A stretch of 64,000 nt of DNA from Spiroplasma kunkelii CR2-3x (GCF_001274875.1 NZ_CP010899.1:620001-684000), one strand, 5' to 3'. Shown: positions 41,229 through 52,513, counted from the stretch's first letter. The notes: generated by a model not told the origin, from the sequence alone. Made by a program: numbers and translations.

Positions 41229-41698
41229 TTTTTTTCTTTTGAAATTGCTTTAACAACAGCTTTTTCAATTAAAGCTTCAATTTCTGTTGCAGTTAAGATA
41301 ATAGTTGGTTCAACTTTACTAGTACGAGTAAGGGAAGATAAATTATTATTATCTCTTTCACCTACTTCTTGTTGGTTGGTAACTGCAGCACGTAAACGAG
41401 CCATTTTTGCTTTAATATTATTTTCATCAACACCAATCGCTTTTTCATCTTCATTTGTAAATCCTAATTTGTGTTTAATGTTTTCATTATTTTTTTTAGC
41501 ATTTTCTAAAATATATTGAATTGTTCCCTTTTCAACTACTGCTGGTTTAATAGGTTCATTACTAGTTGTAGCTGGATTTAGCATTCGATTCATTTTTACT
41601 TTAATCTTATTTTCAGTTGCTCTTGAAATAGCTTTATTAATATTTTTTGAACATTCATGAATTTTTAAATGAATTGGACAAAATGTTGGTACTCCCAT
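41204..41698 (-). CDS. Hypothetical protein, charged
   Basis: 164 aa, helical. N-terminus contains CPIHLKIHEC, a possible metal site; the C-terminus is very basic (KEKNNKKKRGK). RBS CGGGGAG. No recognised family; shares the divergent promoter region with the photolyase gene. Confidence 0.55.
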   Translation of the reverse strand: MGVPTFCPIHLKIHECSKNINKAISRATENKIKVKMNRMLNPATTSNEPIKPAVVEKGTIQYILENAKKNNENIKHKLGFTNEDEKAIGVDENNIKAKMARLRAAVTNQQEVGERDNNNLSSLTRTSKVEPTIILTATEIEALIEKAVVKAISKEKNNKKKRGK

Positions 41699-41806
41699 TC
41701 TAACTCCCCGTTTCTCTTTAATATCTATATATAATTATAACTTAAATTGGAATAAATGTGTATTAGATTAAATTTAATATTTTTTTATGTGACAGCATAT
41801 TTATAG

Positions 41807-41812
41807 TATAAT
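41807..41812 (+). promoter_or_regulatory. -10 box of photolyase gene
   Basis: TATAAT 34 nt before the ATG. The -35 region (TGTGACA) is only partly consensus. Confidence 0.45.
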
Positions 41813-41845
41813 GATAAAAAATAAATTAGAAAGTGGTTGTAATTA

Positions 41846-43141
41846 ATGAACATTTTTATTTTTCATCGTGATTTTAGAATTGAAGATAATCTTGGTCTTG
41901 CTCAGTTGGCTAATGAAGAAGATAAAATTTATTTATTATTTATTTTTACAAAAGAACAAATAAAAGCAAATAATTATTTTTCACCTCGTAGTTTTCAAGC
42001 AATGGTTCATTGTTTAAAACAATTAAGGAAAAAGGTTCATGTTAATTTTCTAAAAAGTGAAAATGAACAAACCGGAATTAAATTTTTATTAGACCAAGGT
42101 TATAAAATTAATAAAATATATACAAACCGTGATTATACACCATTTGCTCTTAACCGAAGTAAAGCAATGCGTCAGTTATCAAAAGACTATAATTTTATTT
42201 ATCGTGAATTTGATGATTATGTATTAATAGAACCATTAACAATAAAAACTACTCAAAATGGATATTATACTGTTTTTACACCATTTTGAAATAAATTAAA
42301 AGGACATTTTAACGATAATAAGATTGTTACTTATAAGGTTAAATCCTTTTTGCCCCAACAATTAAAAAATCTTGAGATTTTACAAGACATTACAAATGTT
42401 AAATCTAGTGATTTTAATTTACCATTAGTAGCTGAAAAAATTAAAACAGCAATTTTTCAGTTAGATCAAAACTATCATCAAACTCGTGATTTTGTTGATT
42501 TAGAAACTAGTACAGCAAAAATTAGTACTGCTTTAAAATTTGGTGTTATTTCAATTCGACAATGTTATCTTTGAAGCATTGAAAAATTTTGTGTTTTTGA
42601 TAACGCTTTTGCGCGTCAATTAGCATGGCGAGATTTTTATTATCAAGTAACTTATAATGCGCAATTACATCAACAATGATCTTTTAGTGAAAATTGAAAT
42701 AAAAAAATAACAATTGACTGTATAAATAATCCAGAATGATTACAAAAGTGGCAAAATGGTGAAACTGGTTATGATTTTATTGATGCTGGAATGAAAGAGT
42801 TAAAAGAAACAGGGTTATTACATAATCGAGCAAGAATGGTTTGTGCTTCGTTTTTAGTTAAGAATTTACAAATTGATTGACGTAAAGGCGAACAATATTT
42901 TGCTCAACAGTTAATAGATTATGACCCTATTATAAATCAATGCTCATGACAATGAGCAGCAGGGACGGGATTTGATGCTCAACCATTTTTTCGAATTTTT
43001 AATCCTGAGTTACAACAAAAAAAATATGATCCAACAGCAAAATATTGTAATAAGTTTTTAAAAAACCGCCCCACAATTAATAAAATAGTTGATTACAAAA
43101 TGTCTGTTAAAAAAGCGTTAGAAATTTATAAAGGTAAATAA
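41846..43141 (+). CDS. phrB: Deoxyribodipyrimidine photolyase
   Basis: 431 aa. Repairs UV pyrimidine dimers using light and FADH. N-terminal Rossmann domain ([20 protein letters not shown]) and C-terminal FAD domain with [40 protein letters not shown] and the conserved [19 protein letters not shown]. Many Trp, including conserved electron-transfer positions, are TGA. Intact, normal length. Confidence 0.93.
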
Positions 43142-43446
43142 CTAACATTATGGAAAAATGCTAGCAAAGTTCATATTTTTATTTTGGAAAAATATTTTAT
43201 TTTATTAAAAAATAAAAAAATATTGTATTATTTTAATATTAATAGTATACTATGGATAAGGAAAAGTATTTTTCCTAAATCTATAAAGTAAACAGAATAA
43301 TTATATAAAGGATTTATAATTATACTACTATCTCTCCCCTTTATGTTATCTCTTATCTTTTCTTTTTATTAATTAAGTTAACATAAAAAAATAATTTACA
43401 TAAATCCTTATTTCGCCAATATAATTATTTTTGTTACCCAAACAGA
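43142..43446. other. Intergenic after photolyase
   Basis: AT-rich with no gene. No clear terminator directly after the photolyase stop. Confidence 0.35.
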
Positions 43447-43490
43447 AAAAAGCAATCAACCTGCTGGGAAAACGAGTTGATTGCTTTTTA
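43447..43490. terminator. Terminator of the minus-strand membrane-protein cluster
   Basis: AAAAAGCAATCAAC pairs with GTTGATTGCTTTTT. The distal arm overlaps the stop of the 43488 gene. Confidence 0.85.
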
Positions 43491-44009
43491 ATTTGTTAAT
43501 TTAATTTGTTCTAAAAATTCAAATGTTTTTTTCCCAACAATAACTTTTTTTTCAATTTCTCCATCAACTTTATAAATAACTTTATTAAACAAACCATTGA
43601 TATCAATACCAATCACTTGCGATAAGATAATTTCTTCATCTAAAAAGAAAATGGTTTCATCATTTACTTTAATTCATAAACTATTATTAACTAATGTTTG
43701 AATAATTAAATAACTTAAAATTAAGCCATAATTACAAATTGCCATAATTACAAATAAATAAGCAAATGTATTTGAGATATTTGATAAAGTCATTAATAAA
43801 ATATAATCAATAATAATAAAAATATTAAGTGGAATTAAAAGCAGATAGATGGTAATAAAGATAAAAATTATCATTGCTTTTCATTTATATTCTTTAATTG
43901 TATTATTATTTTCTTTTTGTTTTTGATAATGAATAAAAAATAAAGTATGAAAAGTATATAAAGCTAACATTAAGATTAATGAAAAAACTAAAATAATATG
44001 CATTTTCAT
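43488..44009 (-). CDS. Membrane protein with four helices and soluble C-terminus
   Basis: 173 aa. Hydrophobic helices at about residues 3-24, 43-63, 67-90 and 93-110, then a short beta-rich domain (NDETIFFLDEEIILSQVIGI). Last gene of a four-gene minus-strand cluster, beginning 8 nt after the previous stop. Function unknown. Confidence 0.6.
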
Positions 44010-44016
44010 TGTTTAT

Positions 44017-44628
44017 TTAGCCTCCCCTATTTTGTTGTCATATTTTAAAAATTGTCATTGATATTTTAACATCATTTGTAATAAAGCGATAAATTTTTTC
44101 AGTAGTACTAATAAAAAAACCGATTTGATAAAAACCATTAAGATTAAAAATACTTGGTAAAACAAAATTAATATTTTTTAATCAAATAATAAGATTTTGA
44201 TCTTTAGTTTCAAAAACTAAGCGGTAATTTGTAACATAAATGGTTCCATTAATTGTTTTCTTACCATTATTAGTAGTAAGATTTAAATAACCAGCCAAGT
44301 ATTCGATATAATATTGCTCTTTCATTTGTTGAGTTAAGTAGTAGATATTTTGTTGAAGTTCTTTTGGTTTTGTTATTTCATAGCCAATAATTGGTGCTTG
44401 ATAATAACAAATTTCATTTTTTGGCAATTCATATTTAATTTTAATTACGACTAAATTATCATTTAACAATGTTTGATTGTTATCAATCATTTTTTGTAGT
44501 TCATTTTTCTTTTGTTTAAAATTTTTTATTTTTTGTTGCTGGCATAAAGCTAAAATAGCAACAATAATTATCGCAACACCTAAAATAGTACTAAATAAAA
44601 TAATTCCAATTAAATAATTATGATTCAT
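44017..44628 (-). CDS. Membrane-anchored PH/GRAM-like protein, paralogue 1
   Basis: 203 aa. N-terminal helix (LIGIILFSTILGVAIIIVAI), then a domain with YVTNYRLVFETKDQNLIIWL, the strand pattern of PH/GRAM-like domains. The next gene upstream has a similar FITNQRILIINED segment, so the two are likely duplicates. Overlaps it by 11 nt. Confidence 0.55.
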
Positions 44629-45214
44629 ACTTTCGCACCTTATAAATTAGATATGGCGTTTCTAAACCTTTTACAATAATCATAAAACGTTTTTGTTCCG
44701 TATATAAATAAAAGCCTTGATATAGAATATTATTAATTCGAAAAATACTTAATTCAAGATTATTAATTTCACTTAATGGTCAAGTTGTAGTAATGTCTTC
44801 ATTTATAATTAAAATTCTTTGGTTTGTAATAAACATATGACCATTTTGATATGGAATTTGATACATTTCTTTAATTCTTTTACCTTGCCCATAACCAACA
44901 CTAATTCCATTTTCAAATGGAATTGTATATTTGGAATGAGTTTGATTATTTTTTAATTTATGTTGAAGATAAACAGTAACAGGAATATTACTAAATACTT
45001 TTTCACCTGGCTCTAATTTAAATTTAACGTTAATTTCTTGCAAAGTTAATTTTGATAAATTATTATTAATATATTCTTGATTTTCAACTTCTAGTTGTTT
45101 AAAAATTTGAAAAAAAAGTTGTTGTTTTTTTTGATAAAATCATCATAAAAAACCAATAAAAATAAATAATAAACTAAGAAAAAATCCAATTATAATTCAT
45201 CCTAAGATTGTCAT
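44618..45214 (-). CDS. Membrane-anchored PH/GRAM-like protein, paralogue 2
   Basis: 198 aa. N-terminal helix (WIIIGFFLSLLFIFIGFLWW), coiled linker, then KLEPGEKVFSNIPVTVYLQH and MFITNQRILIINED, followed by WPLSEINNLELS. The pattern resembles bacterial PH-like domains. ATG 45214 chosen over 45220 for spacing from AGGAAG. Role unknown. Confidence 0.55.
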
Positions 45215-45227
45215 TTTCATCAACTTC

Positions 45228-46475
45228 CTATTTTAAAATATTAATGCCATTATTAAAATTATTAATAAAAGTTTGGAGCATTAATTCTTCTGCTGAATTT
45301 CGTGGTTGTTCAAACCTATTATAATAATAAATATTAATTAAATCTTTTGTTTTTTGATTTAGTTTATCATAATATTTTTTATTAATTAAAAAATGGGTTC
45401 CTTGATTAATGATAATACTTGATAGATAATTTTGTCATTGTTTTTCATTTTTATTTTTTTCTTCTCATTCAGCAAAGTAAGTATTTAAAATCCGATTATT
45501 TTTATGATAAATAAAATGAATTTCCCCTTTTTTCGCATTATTAACTAATCCTGTGTATAAAATTTTATTTGGTAAAAACGGATTATTCGGTGAATTAATT
45601 GCTTGAAAAGTTATTGGAGTTAATTGTGCTAATATAATATCCTTACAGACAATTGAATGAATTTCTTTTGGCAAAGTTATTTTTTTAACAACATAGCTAT
45701 GTTGTTGATTATCTAAATCATTTAATAAACGTGATAATTCTAATTGATAAACTAACGCTAATTTCATAATTCGGCGAAGTTTAATTGTTAAAATCACTTG
45801 TTCAGCAACACTTAAACTATAATAATAATTAATATATGTTTCATAAACTTCTTGATGATCCACTAAATTATCGTTAATATTCATTAATAATGCTTCTAAC
45901 TGCGGTACAAGCGTTTTGTTTGACTGAAGATATTCATTCAAATGTTTTTGACAAAAAACATTAAAAAAATAAGGTACTTTCTCTGTTGATGTTAAATCTA
46001 AAAAAGATGTTTTAATATTTTTAAAAAAATATTTAGAATGATAACGATTTAAATAATAATGATTTTTACTAATATCAAGCGAATAAAGATTATGCTGACC
46101 AACTTTATTATTACATTCTTGTAAAATACATTTTTGTTTAATACATTTTTTTAAAACTTGTTGATAATGCTTTGTTTCTTGTTCAATATATTGTTCTTTT
46201 AATGTTAAGTCCCCTACTGCTTGTAAAATTGAAATATATTGAGCACGATTTTTAGTTGAATTTAACACCTTCGTTTTGCAACAATTTGCATATTGCTCAT
46301 TACTTAAACAAATACATGCTTCATTATCATCAAAAGTAAAAATTGGTCGATAGTGTTTATGCAAATAATCTAATTGATCATCATCTAAATAATAACTTTT
46401 TAATAAAGCATCAAACATTGCTTGCTCGGAACTTTTAAACGTATCTTCTAACTGCTTTTCTAATCCATTTTGCAT
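45228..46475 (-). CDS. SEC-C motif protein
   Basis: 415 aa, soluble, helical. Residues ~53-70 contain ACICLSNEQYANCCK, a variant of the SEC-C zinc motif (CxCxSxxxYxxCC) found at the SecA C-terminus and in many stand-alone proteins. The rest is unrecognised. First gene of the cluster, followed by the two PH-like membrane proteins, so it may work at the membrane. Confidence 0.65.
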
Positions 46476-46545
46476 GTAAAATAATTCCCCTCTGTTGTTT
46501 ATACTCTATTTTAATTATAAACTTATCTAGTTAATTTTGCTATAA

Positions 46546-46578
46546 AAAAAAGCGTTTTACTAACAGTAAAACGCTTAA
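46546..46578. terminator. Hairpin AAAGCGTTTTAC
   Basis: AAAGCGTTTTAC-TAACA-GTAAAACGCTT with flanking A/T runs; it lies upstream of the SEC-C gene and probably ends a transcript on the minus strand. Confidence 0.65.
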
Positions 46579-46599
46579 AGGCAACATATAGATTTTTTC

Positions 46600-46691
46600 A
46601 ACCAACATTGCAATTAGTTATTATAAAAGTAATATTTTGGACCGTTAAATGATTATACAATTATAAATAGTACTTATTTGCAATGTCGGTT
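46600..46691. other. Long imperfect hairpin, possible ncRNA or MITE
   Basis: AACCAACATTGCAA pairs with TTGCAATGTCGGTT (one mismatch), extended inward by TTAGTTATTATAA with TTATAAATAG. No ORF within. Confidence 0.4.
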
Positions 46692-47046
46692 TCATTTTGT
46701 AGTTTTTTAGAAAGGAAACATATAATTAAAAATATAACTAATCATTAAAATTGGACCATATTAATAACTAATTAGTCTTTATGCAACCTGTTTTAACTAC
46801 ATTATTATTATATTTTATTTGCAAAAATTTTTCAAGTATTTTTTAATTTAAGTTCGAATATTATTTTATGTACCAGTTTAACAATAATTTTAGACTATTT
46901 TTAAAAATAGTTAATCATTAAACCGCTTAATTTAAAAGTATCTTATTTACACATTTATTAAAACACATTTCTTTAAAAAAGGGAATACTAAAATGAGAAT
47001 ATTTTTAAAATATTCTTTTTTCGTAATATTACTGGTTTTTTAACTA
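46692..47046. other. Intergenic
   Basis: No gene. A palindromic terminator-like hairpin AGAATATTTT / AAAATATTCT with a T-run at about 46994-47019 ends the minus-strand phage genes that follow. Confidence 0.45.
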
Positions 47047-47617
47047 CTATCTTACTGCTGTTATTTCTTTTAATACTTTACTAATACTAGTAGTGCGATA
47101 ATTCATTACAGGAATTCCTCCCTTTTTAGGTTCATATAATGAATTATTAGCATTATTATTTCACTTAGCCATTTTTATATTTTCCAATGAAATGTCTTTA
47201 TTTTCAAGTTGTTCATTAAACATTTCTTTAACTAAGTTTAATCCATTAATTTTTGCTACACGTAATGCTAAGCAATTGTGTTTTGATAACTTCAATATCA
47301 TCAGTAATGTCATAAGATTTTAATAAAACATTCTTAAATTCTTCATTATCAGTTAAAAAATTAATAAAATCAATTATTTCAATTTGTTTTAATTGAATTG
47401 TTTGTTGTTCAATTTGTGAAGTTAATTCATTATTTTTTGTTTGTAATTCGGTAATTTGTTGATTACTATTTTCTAAATTACTTGCATTAAATTCTTCAAC
47501 TTCATCAGTATTTTCTAAAATAATTTCAGCAGTTTTAATATCTAAGCTGCCATTTTCATTTTTAATTGGTTCATTATCTTCATTGATAAGAACATATTTT
47601 ACATTTTTTAATGCCAT
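47047..47617 (-). pseudogene. Phage-type coiled-coil protein, frameshifted
   Basis: MALKNVKYVLINEDNEPIKN, then a coiled coil (LENSNQQITELQTKNNELTS). The frame ends early at CSKN; homologous reading resumes as VAKINGLNLVKEMFNEQLEN and continues to NYRTTSISKVLKEITAVR. A 1-nt indel near 47265 explains this. The RBS (GGAGG) overlaps the previous gene end. Possibly a head scaffold or assembly protein. Confidence 0.55.
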
Positions 47618-47629
47618 TGATTTTTCCTC

Positions 47630-48030
47630 CTATTTTTTAATATTCGTATTTGTTCTTTTTCTAATAGCTTTTTGTATAATTTCAAAACTATCTACCCTAA
47701 AAGATAAAAAATAGCGTTTAGTTTTTATATTTAACTGATTAAAAACTGAGCCTTTAATTTTTATTTCATCATCTTTTTTTAATTTCAAAAACTCATTTAA
47801 AATCAATGGATTATATATTGATAATGTTGAATAATTTAATCCCTCTCATTGACATTTAGCAGAGCAAGCATCAACTTCAACACCCCCCCCGCAACCAGTG
47901 CCTTAATTTTAGTTTTAATCGGATTTTCATGTAATCTAACAGTTAATTCTAATTTATTAACTTTTTTATTTTTTAATTTAGGTTTATTAGTTATTGTTTT
48001 TTTATGTAAATTACTTTTTGTTTGTGCCAT
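47630..48030 (-). CDS. Phage protein with poly-G frameshift site
   Basis: Begins MAQTKSNLHKKTITNKPKLK with RBS AAAGGAG. In the zero frame it ends at 47836 (64 aa). The run of eight G (47883-47890 on this strand) allows a -1 shift to GVEVDACSAKCQWEGLNYST, continuing to 47630 and ending right at the next gene's RBS, total about 133 aa. Arithmetic fits exactly one re-read base. Basic N-terminus, beta-rich C-terminus (FLKLKKDDEIKIKGSVFNQL); possible ssDNA-binding or recombination function. Otherwise a simple indel. Confidence 0.55.
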
Positions 48031-48097
48031 TTTTATTAACTCCTTTTGCTAAAAAATATTGTAAATGTTTTCAAGCATCTAATTCATGCTCCGTCAT
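48011..48097 (-). CDS. 28-aa phage peptide
   Basis: MTEHELDAWKHLQYFLAKGV after AAAGGAAAT, overlapping the start of the poly-G gene. The arrangement suggests translational coupling. Weak but plausible. Confidence 0.35.
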
Positions 48098-48156
48098 TTT
48101 AATATTTCCTTTATAAATATAATTTTTCTTAACAACTGGCGATTGTAAAACATAAT

Positions 48157-48453
48157 TTAAGTTAAATAAATATTTACATATAAATATTTACATAAAACTT
48201 TTAAACCACCAATAAATTTAGGAGTAGATAATGGGTTTTTTATTTTTAAACCTTTATGAAGTTGGTAATCTTCAATTATTAAAATAACTTTGCTTAAATA
48301 AGAACAAATTTTATTTTTAAACTCATTTAATATTAAATAGATATTATTTATTGCTTCTTCTTCAGAATTAGAATTAAAAGTAATATTATTAATTATTTTC
48401 TTTTTCAAAACATTATAAATAATAATACCAGTTTTGTAGTATACCACAGACAT
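48157..48453 (-). pseudogene. RuvC-like resolvase, C-terminal part
   Basis: KTGIIIYNVLKKKIINNITF matches 21390-21500, then continues KVILIIEDYQLHKGLKIKNP, where the acidic pair (IIED) fits a RuvC-like catalytic strand. The N-terminal catalytic Asp is missing because the IS at 48454 cuts the gene. Confidence 0.65.
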
Positions 48454-49740
48454 TTTAAAGATTACAAGAAAATAACAAAAATAATAAAAATATTTATTTA
48501 TAATATAAAAATATCATAAAATAAATAAATAAAAAATATAAAATTAAACAAACTAAAAATTAGTTTAAATACAAAACTTAATAATTTAAAATTATTTAAT
48601 TAAACTATTCAAAAAGTTAAATGGTGTCTGAAAATTTAAAGACTTATGAATTCTTTCAAAATTATAAAAATAATAATAATCATTTAATTTATTCTGTAAA
48701 CTAACGACATTTAATATTTTTTCTTCAAATACAAATAATTTAGTATAATTTTGATGAAATCTTTGAATCTTGCCGTTTGACTGTGGAGAACGAACGGGTG
48801 TTGTCTGATGAAAAATATTTTTATCTTTTAAAAATTGAGTAAAATTAGTTTCTTTAACATTATTTTTTTGATTATTCCGATAATTATTAATAAATTCAGA
48901 ACCGTTATCAGTTCTAATCCGTGTTATTTTAACACCAAATATATTTTTAAAATCACTAATTGCTTTTTTAACAGAATCAATAGCATTATCAATACTTAAT
49001 TTATCATAAACATATCCTAATGCTAATCTTGTTTTTTCATCAATAAAATCATAAACATAATACTTTTTATCAACTGGAAATTTACTTGGTACAAAATATT
49101 TAGCGTCCATCTGTAATAAACCTATTTCTTTAACTTCATATCTTGGATGTTGTTTTTTAATTTCTTTAATTTTATTTTTTATTTTTAATCATCTTTCATC
49201 TTTTTTAAGTCAACGAAAAAATGTTTTTAAATTTTTTGGTGCTTTATTTTTTAATTCTTCTCCATGAATCCCTTTTTTTAAATTATAAAACAAAGATAAA
49301 ACACCACCAGCACACTTATTACAATATTCAAAATATAAATTACAAATATTTTGACGAACATCTTTACTATATTGATAATTAATATTATTAGGAATTGTTG
49401 ACTTTAATAACAATTTATTAAAATCATTATTTTTATATGCAATTAAAATTCTATTCGCTCAATAATAAAAAGTTGAAAACTTATTTTTAAAATATTTTTT
49501 AATTAAATCTTTCAACAAAAATTTATCATTATTAATATAATAATCATTACACAAATTAATATATGAAAATATTTTTTGTTTTATTTTTTTATAATATTTA
49601 TTTTTATAATTTTTACTTAAAAAATTTTTAAATTTTGCTTGTAAATCAAACAAATTAAAATTATTAATAATATATTTCATTAATTTACACCTACCATCAA
49701 AAATATATAAAATTAATATTTAATACAAAATAATTAATAT
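48454..49740 (-). mobile_element. IS3/IS481-like insertion sequence
   Basis: Contains one full transposase frame and interrupts the RuvC-like gene at 48454. The other boundary is less clear. A fragment of its 5' part is at 31893-32063. Terminal inverted repeats could not be fixed by eye. Confidence 0.7.
48592..49680 (-). CDS. DDE transposase/integrase-type protein
   Basis: 362 aa in one frame. The basic N-terminal half has helical segments; the core domain has LQMDAKYF (D), RIRTDNGSEF (D) and RSPQSNGKIQRFH (E equivalent in SPQSNGKIQ), then FERIHKSLNFQTPFNFL, typical of rve-type IS3/IS481 transposases. Several TGA Trp. Appears intact. Confidence 0.85.
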
Positions 49741-49750
49741 ATAATTGATA

Positions 49751-49756
49751 TATAAT
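49751..49756 (+). promoter_or_regulatory. -10 box of lipoprotein gene
   Basis: TATAAT 42 nt before the ATG of the lipoprotein; TATAAT also lies close upstream. The gene thus has its own promoter opposite to the virus operon. Confidence 0.45.
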
Positions 49757-49797
49757 AAAATCAATTATATATAAAACAATAAAAAGGAACAATATAT

Positions 49798-50283
49798 ATG
49801 AAAAAATGAATAAATATTTTAGAAACAATCGGATTAACAGCAACAATCACAACAACACTAATCAGCTGTGAAAAATCTGAAAAACCAAATAATAATAAAG
49901 AAGAAAATAAATCAATAACACCAAAACCACAACAACCACCAGAAGGTAGTAATTGAAAATTAATTAATAATAATAATTTAGTAAATGAAATTCAAAATAT
50001 AAATAATAAATGATATTCAGTTATTTTTAATTTTGAATCTTATAAAATTGTTAAATTTTGTAATTCTGATTATGAAACTGATGTTGATTTTAATAATTTA
50101 AGATTAATGAAAGGAAATGATGGAAATTTATATCTATATGAAAAATGAAAATCTCCATTACCTATTGCAGATATTAAATTTTTAGTTTATCGTTGAGATG
50201 GTAAGGGTGAACCACAATTACCAACCATTAACAAAAACACCGGTAAGATTATTGATTGAAAAGAACAAAAAGGAACTAAATAA
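49798..50283 (+). CDS. Lipoprotein carrying a virus attachment-protein domain
   Basis: 161 aa. Signal MKKWINILETIGLTATITTT with lipobox LISC (Cys 24), then a Pro/Lys linker. Residues 52-135 are identical in protein to part of the attachment protein encoded on the other strand (50295-52502); the 251 nt at 49951-50201 and 51703-51953 differ by one silent base. The gene converges with the attachment gene, stops 11 nt apart. Exposed on the cell surface it could occupy the virus receptor and block reinfection, as expressed pIII domains do in filamentous phages; that is inference. Confidence 0.75.
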
Positions 50284-50294
50284 CAGTTCCTTTT

Positions 50295-52502
50295 TTATAT
50301 TAATCGAACAAATTTCATAAAGATAATTAATAAAAAAATATTTGTTATTGTACTATACAATGCAGGATTAAATTTTCATACCTCAAATATTTGACTAAAA
50401 AAACTATATACTGTCTCAAAAACCTTGCCAACACCACTCGCTAACTCGTTAACTTGTTTAACTCCCGGAATAGTATTAACAATCCAAATCACCGCATTTT
50501 TAATATGAGCACCAAAATCTCATCAACCCTCAGGCGTTACATATTGTACTTGTCATTATTGTTTATCCGGAAATAAACCACCACTATTTATCTCTTGTCA
50601 ATTATAAATCCCAAAATTAAAATCATAATAACGATACATATCATTCTCTTTTTGAGATTGTAATTCAAAAACGTTATAACCGATTTTTTGTTCTTCAATT
50701 TTCTTATATTGCAAACCATATTTATTTTGTAAATCACCGCCAAAAACATAACCAGAATTAAATTGAATATTATAATCATTAGAAACCGAAAAATCATAAT
50801 TAAAAACATTACCATAATTATTAATCGTATAAAAACGATTTTTAAATGCTGAATATAATTTAATATCTAATTGTTTATATTTATCCGAAAAATAAAAATA
50901 TCGTGGATAAATTTTAAAACCATTATTTACTAATAAACCATATTTTTTATTATAACCTTGAACATAAGTATTATTTTCTAAATCAAAAATCGTTCGTAAA
51001 TAATTAGTATAAAATTTCTGTGAAATTTTAAACATACTATTTAATAATTTATCAAATTGTAATTTATCGTTAATATTTTCACTCAACAAAATATTATTAA
51101 AATTTTGCAATTTCAACGCAAAAAAGTTAACTAAAACAGTATCATATTGCAAATTATCAATATAACCATTTTCAATAAACGAACTACGATTTTGAAACAC
51201 CGGCACCAACGCACTTGCAAAAAACAACTGTAAAAACTTAGATAAATCAAACTGACCGCTAAATTGTTGATAATATTTTAAATCTTTACTATTTAATGAT
51301 GAATAAATTGAACCATTAAAATTAAAAACTTCACCCGTTCCCGTTCGCATAAAACTAAAATTAAAACTTAAATCATCACTATTAACATTATTTAACTCTA
51401 AACTACCGAAAATAATTGTATTTGCTTCATCAACAGTCAAAATCATCCGATAAATTGCTTTTTTAATATTTTTAACATCTAATTCATCAACCGTTTCAAA
51501 ATCAAAAATTATCCGCTTTGTTCCAACCGTATTCGGATTTTCATAATCCGCACTACCACCTTGTTGAACTCTAATATTTTCTTGCAAAACAGCAGTTAAA
51601 GAATAATTAATAAATTCTTTTACAAAATTTTGTTGATAAGTATTTCAGTCAGTAATTCCACCAGTTTTTTCGTTAATTGTTGGTGTTTCAGGTTCACCAA
51701 TCCCATCTCAACGATAAACTAAAAATTTAATATCTGCAATAGGTAATGGAGATTTTCATTTTTCATATAGATATAAATTTCCATCATTTCCTTTCATTAA
51801 TCTTAAATTATTAAAATCAACATCAGTTTCGTAATCAGAATTACAAAATTTAACAATTTTATAAGATTCAAAATTAAAAATAACTGAATATCATTTATTA
51901 TTTATATTTTGAATTTCATTTACTAAATTATTATTATTAATTAATTTTCAATTATCTTGTTTTAACTTAACTCTTGGATAATGATTTTCTTTATAACGCT
52001 CAACATTGTCGACAATTTTTTTAGACACATCATACATCTTATATTTTACAGCAAAAGCATAAATAAAATCAGTTAAATCATTTAAAAAATTTTCCTTTTT
52101 AACATCATAAAATTTTTCAACCATATATGTATTTTTTCAACTATCTCACATTTGATAAAAACTAAAAAAAGATGAACTTGGTTTATCATAAACAAATCCC
52201 GTTGAATAACTATCTTGTAAAAAATCCAAATACCATTTATCATTAAACAATAATTTTTTTGATGTTTTTAAAGTTGGATTAATAAAATAATTTGTTTCAG
52301 ACCAATTTTCAAAAAAACTACTGCGTAAAAACATTGTATTAATAAAATCAGTTTCATTAATACCTTTATCAGTACTATTCTCTCGTTTAAGCGTATAATG
52401 CTCTCCATTTAAGAGTATAAGCGCCGTTAAAGTAATAAATGGAATAACCAAACCTAAAAAAGTTAAAATAAATATAGCAAATAAAGATAACGATTTTTTC
52501 AT
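50295..52502 (-). pseudogene. Attachment protein, copy D, one nonsense codon
   Basis: 735 codons. Signal/anchor MKKSLSLFAIFILTFLGLVI, large extracellular part, C-terminal anchor after IKNAVIWIVNTIPGVKQVNE. Residues ~184-267 equal the domain of the nearby lipoprotein. An in-frame TAA at 50556-50558 (context KQ-stop-WQVQYV) interrupts the last ~87 codons; a single base change from TGA or CAA could have made it. Longer than copy B (467 aa), so this virus has additional N-terminal domains. Confidence 0.75.
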
Positions 52503-52513
52503 AAATTCAACTC

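Noticed and set aside
47849-48052. Plus-strand ORF of 67 aa opposite the poly-G gene
   Set aside because: No RBS, and the minus-strand gene has conserved start context and operon position.
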